A DNA stretch of 5,368 bases from positions 1 through 5,368 of the forward strand of contig DVKA01000254.1 of assembly GCA_018716365.1 (NCBI GenBank), read 5' to 3'. The DNA comes from Candidatus Caccocola faecipullorum (GTDB lineage Bacteria; Synergistota; Synergistia; Synergistales; Synergistaceae). A program made the position numbers and the translations under genes. Below are positions 1-4,854 of this stretch, piece after piece (positions within the stretch are counted from its first letter, which is position 1; every line of letters begins with the position of its first letter). Below the pieces are notes generated by a model that saw nothing but the letters and a program-made list of their open reading frames with translations, was not told the DNA's origin and did not search any database.

Positions 1-29
1 CTCCGCAGGACGCGGGGCCTTGTTTTTTT
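1..29 (+). terminator. probable intrinsic terminator of an upstream gene (edge of window)
   Basis: A short hairpin can form between bases 1-6 (CTCCGC) and 12-17 (GCGGGG, one G-U pair) and is followed by a T-rich tract at 20-29 broken by one G. The CGCGGGGCC element at 11-19 may instead be the 3' arm of a larger hairpin whose 5' arm lies outside the window. Either way it reads as the end of a plus-strand transcript from a gene to the left. The window edge prevents a firm fold. Confidence 0.5.
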
Positions 30-54
30 ATTTCTTTCATTTCTTCTACGTCCC

Positions 55-73
55 GTACTCAATATGTACTCAA
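55..73 (+). repeat. tandem 8-bp direct repeat GTACTCAA, possible operator
   Basis: GTACTCAA occurs at 55-62 and again at 66-73, separated by TAT, so the copies are 11 bp apart, about one helical turn. The second copy ends 32 bp before the -35 element of the cupin promoter. Repeats in helical phase at this position are typical of activator sites, but the binding protein is unknown and the regulatory reading is inference. Confidence 0.45.
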
Positions 74-105
74 AAAACGGAGACAGGCGTCGTTGCGCCG
101 CGCGT

Positions 106-134
106 TTGCCGTGTGCTGCGCGCGACTTTATAAT
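106..134 (+). promoter_or_regulatory. sigma70-type promoter for the cupin gene
   Basis: A perfect -10 hexamer TATAAT lies at 129-134, with a -35 candidate TTGCCG (4/6 to consensus) at 106-111 and an optimal 17-bp spacer. Transcription should begin near 141, giving a leader of about 26 nt that contains little more than the ribosome binding site of the gene at 167. Confidence 0.7.
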
Positions 135-166
135 GTTTGTGCGCGCAGCGCGGGGGAGGCGGAATT

Positions 167-556
167 ATGGGCGGCGGGGTCGTCGTGAAGGATTTCGGAG
201 AATGCGGATATTTTGAGGCGCGGGACGGCTGTATGCTCGCGGAGGCGATGCATCCGGCGCGCGAAACGCTGCCGTTTCGCGGCTATTCCATAGCGCGCGC
301 CTATATCGAGCCGCGCGGGCGCACGTTCCCGCACGTTTTGAAAAATTCCGCCGAGACTTATGTGATTCTCTCCGGCGTTGGGACTCTCTGCGCCGGCGGC
401 GAAACGGTCGCGCTTCGCGCAGGCGTCTGCGCCGCCGTGCCTTGCGGCGTCGAGCAGTACGTTGTAAACGGCGGCGACGAGCGACTTGAATTTCTATGCA
501 TAGTGTCTCCGCCGTGGAGCGAGGATGACGAGGAGATTTTCGCCGCGCGGCCGTAA
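167..556 (+). CDS. small single-domain cupin protein
   Basis: This encodes a 129-residue cytosolic protein with one cupin beta-barrel domain (about residues 40-115). Cupin motif 1 is visible as G51-x4-H56-x-L58-x4-E63-x6-G70, and motif 2 as G86-x5-P92-x-G94-x2-Q97-x3-N101. In the classical metal-binding cupin, positions 58 and 97 are histidines; here they are Leu and Gln, leaving only H56 and E63 as obvious ligands. The tail (F-L-C-I-V near 109-113, then PPW and an acidic stretch) is seen in small stand-alone cupins of unknown substrate. The ATG at 167 is chosen because GGAGG at 155-159 lies 7 nt upstream; an in-frame TTG at 137 lies upstream of the predicted transcription start. The gene is monocistronic, with its own promoter and a probable terminator. 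The domain is clear; the substrate and role cannot be stated. Confidence 0.85.
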   Translation: MGGGVVVKDFGECGYFEARDGCMLAEAMHPARETLPFRGYSIARAYIEPRGRTFPHVLKNSAETYVILSGVGTLCAGGETVALRAGVCAAVPCGVEQYVVNGGDERLEFLCIVSPPWSEDDEEIFAARP

Positions 557-565
557 AATCGGGCG

Positions 566-588
566 GCGCGTGGAAACGGCGCGCTTTT
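566..588 (+). terminator. weak intrinsic terminator after the cupin gene
   Basis: A GC-only stem pairs 566-570 (GCGCG) with 580-584 (CGCGC), extendable by a T-G wobble, with a loop of about 7 nt. It is followed by TTTT at 585-588 and another TTTT shortly after. It begins 9 nt after the cupin stop codon. The stem is short, so efficiency is uncertain; the stronger hairpin at 694-717 could serve as backup. Confidence 0.45.
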
Positions 589-690
589 CTGGTTTTCATG
601 CCTTGCCGCAGCGCGCAGAGGGCGCGGGGGAGTTTTGCTATACCGCTGCAGATGAAGGGGCCGCGTGAAAATTATGCGCTGCCTGAAAAA

Positions 691-719
691 ATTAAAGCGC
701 CCGCAGAGGGGCGCTTTTT
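691..719. terminator. bidirectional intrinsic terminator
   Basis: A perfect 9-bp stem pairs 694-702 (AAAGCGCCC) with 709-717 (GGGCGCTTT) around a 6-nt loop. On the plus strand it ends in TTTTT (715-719). On the minus strand the stem is followed by AATTTTTT, read from 693 downward. It lies 11 nt beyond the minus-strand stop codon at 731-733, so its main job is probably to end the TM1266-like gene, while also stopping readthrough from the cupin gene. Confidence 0.85.
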
Positions 720-730
720 CGTAATCGGGC

Positions 731-991
731 CTAGTCCGAGAGGTCTACGAGCTTCGCCTTTACTCCGTCGAGCGCGTTGAGTTTTTTCTCAAGCCCTTCG
801 GAGGTCGCCGCGTCGCAGCAGAGCTGGAGGACGAGGAGGCCGGAGGGGGAGCAGGTTCCCGGCGTGGACTGGTCGTGCAGTCCGAGGCGCGTCAGTATCG
901 AGCATCCGTGTTCGGTGAGCACGCGCTGGACTTCGACGGCGCTCTTGCCGCGGTCCAGGATTCTTACCGCCATTATCTGATAACAGTTCAT
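731..991 (-). CDS. small ACT/TM1266-like protein (putative iron-only hydrogenase system regulator family)
   Basis: This encodes an 86-residue protein with the pattern of a small ferredoxin-like ACT domain: an N-terminal strand (Y-Q-I-M-A-V-R-I, 4-11), a helix with V-L-T-E-H-G (24-29), a conserved-looking core I-L-T-R-L-G-L-H (32-39), a second core G-L-L-V-L-Q-L-C (51-58), and a final helix-strand L-N-A-L-D-G-V-K-A-K (71-80). I recognise this as similar to the TM1266 family, often labelled 'iron-only hydrogenase system regulator'; the function of stand-alone members is not established. Five cysteines (3, 30, 47, 58, 59) are notable for a protein this small and could bind metal or a cluster, but that is speculation. 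The ATG at 991 is supported by GGGGTG about 6 nt upstream on the minus strand. No hydrogenase maturation gene is adjacent in this window, and the gene stands alone between its own promoter and terminator. Confidence 0.75.
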   Translation of the reverse strand: MNCYQIMAVRILDRGKSAVEVQRVLTEHGCSILTRLGLHDQSTPGTCSPSGLLVLQLCCDAATSEGLEKKLNALDGVKAKLVDLSD

Positions 992-1043
992 ATCAACACC
1001 CCGCGATTCTTTTTATTTTCCGGTGATTCAACACTCTGAGAAA

Positions 1044-1072
1044 ATTTTAACATACCTGCCGCCGCTTCACAA
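1044..1072 (-). promoter_or_regulatory. extended -10 promoter for the TM1266-like gene
   Basis: On the minus strand, TTGTGA (1072-1067, 4/6 to -35 consensus) is followed by a 17-bp spacer and TAAAAT (1049-1044, 5/6 to -10 consensus). A TGT immediately before the -10 provides the extended TGn element. Transcription would start near 1037, giving a leader of about 45 nt before the ATG at 991. Confidence 0.6.
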
Positions 1073-1094
1073 ACCTGCGCCGCGGCTTTGGCTA

Positions 1095-1123
1095 TTGCGG
1101 CGATTCACGTCATGTTATAAAAT
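1095..1123 (+). promoter_or_regulatory. promoter for tRNA-Leu
   Basis: TTGCGG (1095-1100) and TAAAAT (1118-1123, 5/6 to consensus) are spaced by 17 bp, within the AT-rich block 1115-1126. The predicted start near 1130 is about 9 nt upstream of the mature tRNA 5' end. The -35 match is weak (3/6), but position and -10 are convincing. It is back to back with the minus-strand promoter at 1044-1072. Confidence 0.55.
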
Positions 1124-1138
1124 ATTCTGGTGTTCCAC

Positions 1139-1224
1139 GCCGGAGTGGCGGAATGGCAGACGCAGCGGACTCAAAATCCGCCGGGGTAACACCCGTGGGG
1201 GTTCGACCCCCCCCTCCGGCACCA
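1139..1224 (+). tRNA. tRNA-Leu (anticodon CAA)
   Basis: This is a class II tRNA with all arms visible. The acceptor stem pairs GCCGGAG (1139-1145) with CTCCGGC (1214-1220). The D stem is GCG/CGC (1148-1150 with 1161-1163). The anticodon stem pairs GCGGA (1165-1169) with TCCGC (1177-1181) around loop CTCAAAA, putting the anticodon CAA at 1172-1174. A long variable arm is closed by CGGG/CCCG (1182-1185 with 1192-1195). The T arm is GGGGG-TTCGACC-CCCCC (1197-1213). The discriminator is A1221 and CCA is encoded at 1222-1224. It decodes the leucine codon UUG. The long variable arm and CAA anticodon make the identity secure. The gene stands alone, with no other tRNA nearby and no sign of an integrated element at its 3' end. 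Confidence 0.97.
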
Positions 1225-1232
1225 GATTTTTC

Positions 1233-1271
1233 AAGGGCTTACGGCTTTTCGCCGCGGGCCCTTTTTCTTTT
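1233..1271 (+). terminator. intrinsic terminator of tRNA-Leu
   Basis: The outer stem pairs AAGGGC (1233-1238) with GCCCTT (1258-1263), and an inner stem pairs CGGC (1242-1245) with GCCG (1251-1254) around TTTTC. The structure runs into TTTTTCTTTT (1262-1271). It starts 8 nt after the tRNA CCA end, as expected for a monocistronic tRNA gene. Confidence 0.85.
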
Positions 1272-1272
1272 G

Positions 1273-1305
1273 TCCGCGCGACGTTCAGCGCGGCGCGCGG
1301 ATTTT
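1273..1305 (+). terminator. second hairpin between tRNA-Leu and the convergent regulator gene
   Basis: A perfect 8-bp stem pairs TCCGCGCG (1273-1280) with CGCGCGGA (1294-1301) around a 13-nt loop, with TTTT at 1302-1305 on the plus strand. It could be a tandem backup for the tRNA terminator. In the other direction it is the first strong hairpin beyond the stop codon of the minus-strand regulator (1329), but there it is followed by an A-rich rather than a T-rich stretch, so it would be a poor minus-strand intrinsic terminator. Confidence 0.4.
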
Positions 1306-1328
1306 GCGGGATTCCGCGTTCAGCGGCA

Positions 1329-2321
1329 TCATCCTCTTTGACGGCGGCGATATTCCGCCGGCGTTTCGCCCACGCTTTCTTTGAACGCTTTTGTAAATTT
1401 CCCCTGCGTTTCGTAACCGACTGCACGCGCTATCTCGGCTACGCTTGCGCCGCTTTCGCGCAGCAGCTTCGCCGCGAGCTTCATTCGGCGCTCTCTGACA
1501 TATGAAGCGACCGGCTGCCCGTAGACGGCTTTGAATACCGCTTTGAGCGTCGAAGTGTTGAGGAGGTATTTTTTCGAGAGCTCTTCTATCGTAAACCGCT
1601 TGTCCAGGTTTTCCATGAGGAAGTTGCGGATTTCTTTTATCAGCTCCGTCTGCTCGGAGCCGTACCGCGTTATCTCTCCGGCGGCGGGCTGCACGCCCAT
1701 GATGCAAAGCAGAACTTCGATCGCCTTGAGTTTGCAGTATGGGACGAGCATCGCGCCGCGCGCGGCGTAGAGCGGCGAGAAGGCCGCCTCAGCGGACGCG
1801 CTGGACGGGATGCCGAAGGGGCTGCCTCCGGCGCAGAATCTGCGGTATATTTCACGCGCGTCGAACCCCGCCTCGCGCAGTATCTCCGGCGCGCCGGCCG
1901 CGAGCGCGCGCAGGTCTGCGGCGACAGCCGCGCCTTCGTAGTATCCGAGCGGGAGTTCTATCTCCGACTCCGCGCAGTCGTCCATCGAGTGTATGCAGAG
2001 ATCGCCGGGGCCGAGGTATATCGTCCCGCCGCCGCGCATGCGCCAGCCGGCGCGTCCCGTGCGGCAGTGGTTTACGGCAATCACGCTCCCGTCCGCGGCG
2101 TGGCGGAATCGCACGCGCTCCGCAGCGTAACGGTGGAGCGATACTTCTATGCCCGGAAACACGGCGAAGCTTTCAATCGCTCCCTTGCCCTCCGTCCACG
2201 TTTCAAGCTGCTCTGTCGGTAGCGCGCCGCCCTCCGCCGTTTGGCGCCGCGTTTTCAAAATTGTGCCGTTTGGTATATCTTTCAGAGCTTCGGCCGTTTC
2301 GGAGAAAAGTTCTTTTTTCAT
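1329..2321 (-). CDS. AraC/XylS-family transcriptional regulator
   Basis: This encodes a 330-residue cytosolic DNA-binding protein. The C-terminal ~100 residues are a clear AraC-type double helix-turn-helix domain: the first HTH at about 243-265 (F-T-I-E-E-L-S-K-K-Y with T-S-T-L-K), and the second at about 293-315 (V-A-E-I-A-R-A-V-G-Y), followed by the family signature F-T-K-A-F-K and G-E-T-P-A-E-Y-R-R (309-326). The N-terminal ~200 residues look like a beta-rich sensor region (about 50-125, containing N-H-C-R-T-G-R and G-P-G-D-L) and a helical linker. This arrangement is common in gut anaerobe regulators whose ligand is unknown. Length is normal for the family. The ATG at 2321 is supported by GGGAGG on the minus strand, 5 nt upstream. 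It is divergent from the metal pump operon across 230 bp, so it might control that operon, itself, or a distant target; the sequence does not decide. The stop is TGA at 1331-1329. Confidence 0.93.
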   Translation of the reverse strand: MKKELFSETAEALKDIPNGTILKTRRQTAEGGALPTEQLETWTEGKGAIESFAVFPGIEVSLHRYAAERVRFRHAADGSVIAVNHCRTGRAGWRMRGGGTIYLGPGDLCIHSMDDCAESEIELPLGYYEGAAVAADLRALAAGAPEILREAGFDAREIYRRFCAGGSPFGIPSSASAEAAFSPLYAARGAMLVPYCKLKAIEVLLCIMGVQPAAGEITRYGSEQTELIKEIRNFLMENLDKRFTIEELSKKYLLNTSTLKAVFKAVYGQPVASYVRERRMKLAAKLLRESGASVAEIARAVGYETQGKFTKAFKESVGETPAEYRRRQRG

Positions 2322-2339
2322 GCGCGCCTCCCATGCGCC

Positions 2340-2376
2340 GCGCGGCTTCGCGCCGCGCCGGTCTTTTTATATTTTT
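2340..2376 (+). terminator. GC hairpin plus T-rich tract just upstream of the araC-type gene
   Basis: A perfect 7-bp GC stem pairs GCGCGGC (2340-2346) with GCCGCGC (2352-2358) around TTCGC, and is followed on the plus strand by TCTTTTTATATTTTT (2362-2376). In this orientation it looks like an intrinsic terminator, but the only thing upstream would be antisense transcription through the regulator gene. In the opposite orientation the hairpin lies in the probable 5' leader of the regulator mRNA, 7 nt upstream of its GGGAGG ribosome binding site. The function is unclear. Confidence 0.35.
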
Positions 2377-2384
2377 ATCACAGA
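2374..2384 (-). promoter_or_regulatory. weak candidate extended -10 promoter for the AraC-type gene
   Basis: On the minus strand a GATAAA hexamer (2379-2374) is preceded by TGT, giving an extended -10 arrangement; a TATAAA at 2371-2366 is an alternative -10. I find no good -35 at standard spacing for either, so dependence on an activator is possible. The location about 50 nt upstream of the start codon is reasonable. This is a tentative call. Confidence 0.3.
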
Positions 2385-2413
2385 GGCGCTGATTCCGCGA
2401 CATGTGTGCTGGA

Positions 2414-2449
2414 TTTGCCCGAACGGAAATTTTTTTGCTCCGAACGGAA
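2414..2449. repeat. direct repeat CCGAACGGAA with 21-bp spacing, candidate AraC-type operator
   Basis: CCGAACGGAA occurs at 2419-2428 and 2440-2449, with copies exactly 21 bp apart, and each copy is preceded by TTTGC (2414-2418 and 2434-2438). Two half-sites in direct orientation two helical turns apart is the arrangement AraC-family proteins often use. It lies between the divergent araC-type gene and the metal pump operon, ending 18 bp before the -35 of the latter. Assignment to the neighbouring regulator is inference. Confidence 0.5.
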
Positions 2450-2467
2450 GCGAATGCGCCGTTTATG

Positions 2468-2495
2468 TTGACCTGTGCGCTGATGGTGGTATTAT
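2468..2495 (+). promoter_or_regulatory. sigma70-type promoter of the HMA protein/P1B-ATPase operon
   Basis: TTGACC (2468-2473, 5/6) and TATTAT (2490-2495, 5/6) are separated by 16 bp. Transcription should begin near 2502, leaving a 5' leader of about 50 nt that contains the inverted repeat at 2509-2534 and the ribosome binding site. A promoter this close to consensus would be strong unless repressed, which fits the adjacent operator-like palindrome. Confidence 0.7.
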
Positions 2496-2508
2496 ACAAA
2501 CACAAACA

Positions 2509-2534
2509 ATTAAACAATCATTTGATTGTTAAAA
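2509..2534. promoter_or_regulatory. 12-2-12 imperfect inverted repeat, candidate ArsR/SmtB-type metal operator
   Basis: A perfect 8-bp inverted repeat AACAATCA-TT-TGATTGTT spans 2513-2530. Extending each arm to 12 bp (2509-2520 and 2523-2534) leaves 10 of 12 positions symmetric. It lies immediately after the predicted transcription start, where a bound repressor would block polymerase. The 12-2-12 layout is that described for ArsR/SmtB-family sensors of Zn, Cd and related metals; the exact bases do not let me name the protein. A 2-nt loop makes an RNA hairpin unlikely. Confidence 0.5.
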
Positions 2535-2552
2535 AGATGAAGGGAGTTCTTA

Positions 2553-2774
2553 ATGATGAAGAAAACTTACAGAATCGAAGTCGACTGCGCGAACTGCGCC
2601 AACAAGATGGAAGAGGCTGCGCAGAAGACGGAGGGCGTAAAGAACGCGACGGTGAACTTCATGACTTTGAAGATGAACGTCGAATTTGAGGACGGCGCGG
2701 ATCCCAAGGCTGTCATGCAGGAAGTTCTGAAGAACTGCAAAAAGGTCGAGGACGACTGCGAGATTTATCTGTAA
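2553..2774 (+). CDS. stand-alone HMA-domain heavy-metal-binding protein
   Basis: This encodes a 73-residue soluble protein made of one heavy-metal-associated (HMA, ferredoxin-like) domain. The metal-binding loop is V-D-C-A-N-C (C12 and C15), followed by K-M-E-E and the strand-helix pattern G-V-K-N-A-T-V-N-F (33-41) usual for the fold. An Asp directly before the first Cys is typical of HMA domains of zinc/cadmium/lead pumps of the ZntA/CadA type rather than the M-x-C-x-x-C of copper chaperones. Two extra cysteines near the C-terminus (C62, C69) might add ligands. It probably passes a divalent metal to the pump encoded 39 bp downstream, or acts as its detached regulatory domain. GGGAG at 2542-2546 serves two tandem ATG codons (2553 and 2556), 6 and 9 nt away; I use the first. 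It is the first gene of a two-gene operon, preceded by a promoter and a candidate repressor site. Confidence 0.9.
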   Translation: MMKKTYRIEVDCANCANKMEEAAQKTEGVKNATVNFMTLKMNVEFEDGADPKAVMQEVLKNCKKVEDDCEIYL

Positions 2775-2813
2775 CGGCTGCGTGCGGCGCGGCGTGCGGA
2801 GAGGGGAAAGGTT

Positions 2814-4700
2814 ATGAATAAGAAACAGAAGAGGATGCTGGCGCGCATCGTTATCGCCTTCGCGCTGATGGTTGGGCTGCATTTTGCGCCTGTGAGCGGC
2901 TGGGCGCGCTTCGCGCTCTACCTCGTGCCGTATCTCGTCATCGGGTACGACATTTTGATAAAGGCGGCGAAGGGAATCAAGAACCGCCAGATGTTCGACG
3001 AGAGCTTCCTGATGGCTGTTGCGACTGTGGGCGCGATTGCGCTCGCGCTCTACTCGAAAAGCGGAGATTACACAGAGGCCGTCGCGGTCATGCTCTTCTA
3101 TCAGGTGGGCGAGTGGTTCCAGAGCTACGCCGTCGGCAAGAGCCGCCGCAGCATCAGCGAGCTGATGGACATCCGTCCTGACTACGCGAACGTGGAGCGC
3201 GACGGCGTGCTTGAGAAGGTAGACCCGGACGAGGTCGGCATAGGCAGCGTCATCGTAGTGCAGCCCGGAGAGAAAGTCCCGATCGACGGCGTGATAATAG
3301 GCGGAGCGTCGAGCCTCAACACGAGCGCGCTGACAGGCGAGAGCGCGCCGCGCGACGTGAAACAGGGCGACGAGATTATCAGCGGCTGCATCAACATGAC
3401 CGGAGTGCTGAAGGTGCAGACGACGAAAGAATTCGGCGAATCGACGGTGTCGAAGATTCTCGACCTCGTGGAGAACGCCAGCTCACGCAAATCGAAGTCG
3501 GAGGACTTCATCACGAAGTTTGCGCGCATCTATACGCCCGCCGTCTGCGCTGCGGCTCTCGCGCTCGCGTTCCTGCCGCCTCTTGTGCGTTCGCTCGGCA
3601 TGGGGCTGCCCGCCGAATGGGACACATGGATTTACCGCGCGCTGACCTTCCTTGTAATCAGCTGCCCCTGCGCGCTCGTCATCAGCATTCCGCTCTCCTT
3701 CTTCGCGGGCATCGGCGGAGCGAGCAGGGAAGGCGTGCTGGTCAAGGGCTCGAACTACCTTGAGACGCTCTCGCAGACGAAGATAGTCGTTTTCGACAAG
3801 ACGGGGACGCTGACGAAGGGCGTCTTCGAGGTCAACGCCGTCCACCACAACGAGATGGCGAAGATAAAGCTCATAGAATACGCCGCGCTCGTCGAAAGCT
3901 ACTCCTCGCACCCGATCAGCAAGAGCCTGCGCCGCGCATACGGCCGCCCGATAGACAACTCGCGCGTCGCTGAAATTAAGGAAATAAGCGGCGAGGGCGT
4001 GACGGCGAAAGTTGACGGCGTGCCGGTCGCCGCGGGCAACGCGAAGCTCATGACGCGGCTCGGCGTGTCCTACATCAACTGCCATTCCGTAGGCACGATA
4101 ATCCACATGGCTGTAAACGGTCAATACGCGGGACACATAGTCATCTCAGACGTGGTCAAGCCGCACGCGAATGAGGCGATAGCGGCGCTCAAGGCCGCGG
4201 GCGTCCACAAGACTGTGATGCTCACAGGCGACGCGAAGGCCGTGGCCGATCAGGTCGCTGCGTCGCTCGGCATCGACCAAGTTTACGCGGAGCTTCTGCC
4301 CGCGGACAAAGTTGCAAAGGTCGAAGAGCTGCTGAAGATGAAATCCGAGAAGGAAAAGCTGGCCTTCACCGGCGACGGAATCAACGACGCGCCAGTGCTG
4401 CGCCGCGCCGACATCGGCATAGCGATGGGCGCGATGGGTTCCGACGCGGCGATAGAGGCGGCGGACGTGGTGCTCATGGACGACGACCCGATGAAAATAT
4501 CAAAGGCGATAAAAATCTCGCGCAAGTGCCTCGGCATCGTCCGGCAGAACATAGTCTTCGCAATCGGCGTAAAGCTGATATGCCTCGCCCTCGGCGCGCT
4601 CGGCTTCGCCAATATGTGGCTTGCGATATTCGCCGACGTCGGCGTCATGATACTCGCGGTGCTGAATGCGATACGCGCGCTCTTCGTGAAAAATCTCTGA
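2814..4700 (+). CDS. P1B-2-type heavy-metal (Zn/Cd/Pb) translocating P-type ATPase lacking its own HMA domain
   Basis: This 628-residue inner-membrane pump uses ATP to export divalent soft metals. Visible elements in order: TM hairpins at about 10-50 and 64-102; the actuator domain with T174-G-E-S; the TM pair around 242-300 with the metal-binding S-C-P-C (C284, C286); phosphorylation site D328-K-T-G-T; nucleotide domain with S-H-P (H366-P367); T471-G-D; G520-D-G-I-N-D-A-P; and the last TM pair (about 576-620). Lys587 in TM7 and D608-x-G610 in TM8, with C-P-C, are the signature of subgroup P1B-2 (ZntA/CadA), not copper pumps. ZntA usually exceeds 700 residues because of an N-terminal HMA domain. 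Here the protein starts directly at the membrane segments, and that domain is supplied by the gene upstream. GAGGGG at 2801-2806 lies 7 nt before the ATG. All catalytic motifs are intact. Functional symbol would be zntA/cadA-like; metal preference among Zn, Cd and Pb cannot be read from sequence. Confidence 0.95.
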   Translation: MNKKQKRMLARIVIAFALMVGLHFAPVSGWARFALYLVPYLVIGYDILIKAAKGIKNRQMFDESFLMAVATVGAIALALYSKSGDYTEAVAVMLFYQVGEWFQSYAVGKSRRSISELMDIRPDYANVERDGVLEKVDPDEVGIGSVIVVQPGEKVPIDGVIIGGASSLNTSALTGESAPRDVKQGDEIISGCINMTGVLKVQTTKEFGESTVSKILDLVENASSRKSKSEDFITKFARIYTPAVCAAALALAFLPPLVRSLGMGLPAEWDTWIYRALTFLVISCPCALVISIPLSFFAGIGGASREGVLVKGSNYLETLSQTKIVVFDKTGTLTKGVFEVNAVHHNEMAKIKLIEYAALVESYSSHPISKSLRRAYGRPIDNSRVAEIKEISGEGVTAKVDGVPVAAGNAKLMTRLGVSYINCHSVGTIIHMAVNGQYAGHIVISDVVKPHANEAIAALKAAGVHKTVMLTGDAKAVADQVAASLGIDQVYAELLPADKVAKVEELLKMKSEKEKLAFTGDGINDAPVLRRADIGIAMGAMGSDAAIEAADVVLMDDDPMKISKAIKISRKCLGIVRQNIVFAIGVKLICLALGALGFANMWLAIFADVGVMILAVLNAIRALFVKNL

Positions 4701-4726
4701 CGCATACAGATAAGAAAATAAACCGT

Positions 4727-4760
4727 AAAGCCCCGCCGTTTCCCCAAGGCGGGGCCTTTT
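4727..4760 (+). terminator. intrinsic terminator of the HMA/ATPase operon
   Basis: A 7-bp GC stem pairs CCCCGCC (4731-4737) with GGCGGGG (4748-4754), extended by G4730-C4755 and, past one mismatch, two A-T pairs. The loop is 10 nt and TTTT follows at 4757-4760. It begins 26 nt after the ATPase stop codon. A further run of six T at 4776-4781 may add pausing. Confidence 0.85.
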
Positions 4761-4854
4761 GCGTAATTGCGCCCGTTTTTTGCCGGTTCACAGCGTGCTG
4801 AGGCGGAGCGGCGAAAAACATAATTGAACGCCTGCGGCCTGATATTTTACAGTT

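Noticed and set aside
165..599. 144-codon minus-strand open frame opposite the cupin gene
   Set aside because: The translation is almost entirely arginine-rich low complexity. The plus-strand frame has cupin motifs, a promoter and a good ribosome binding site.
598..780. 60-codon plus-strand open frame after the cupin gene
   Set aside because: It has no convincing ribosome binding site, crosses the strong terminator at 691-719 and overlaps the 3' end of the TM1266-like gene in antisense.
1139..1224. tRNA-Leu as an attachment site for an integrated element
   Set aside because: tRNA genes are common integration targets, but no integrase, repeat of the tRNA 3' end or phage-like gene is visible downstream. 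The next gene is an ordinary regulator.
1282..1325. 9-bp repeat CGTTCAGCG at 1282-1290 and 1317-1325
   Set aside because: The spacing and position (loop of a hairpin and just past the 3' end of a gene) suggest no regulatory role, and a 9-bp GC-rich repeat is likely chance here.
1023..1505. 160-codon plus-strand open frame
   Set aside because: It runs through the tRNA-Leu gene, its terminator and the antisense of the AraC-type gene, so it is not a plausible protein gene.
1739..2392. 217-codon plus-strand open frame antisense to the AraC-type gene
   Set aside because: The translation is arginine-, alanine- and proline-rich with no recognisable domain, as expected from the opposite strand of a GC-rich gene. 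The minus-strand AraC reading is unambiguous.
3483..4136. 217-codon minus-strand open frame inside the P1B-2 ATPase
   Set aside because: It lies opposite the intact, motif-rich ATPase and has low-complexity composition. It is a shadow of the real gene.
4761..4850. 90-bp stretch between the ATPase terminator and the next promoter region
   Set aside because: I looked for a small gene, riboswitch or small RNA. I found only a T-run at 4776-4781 and no convincing frame or structured element.
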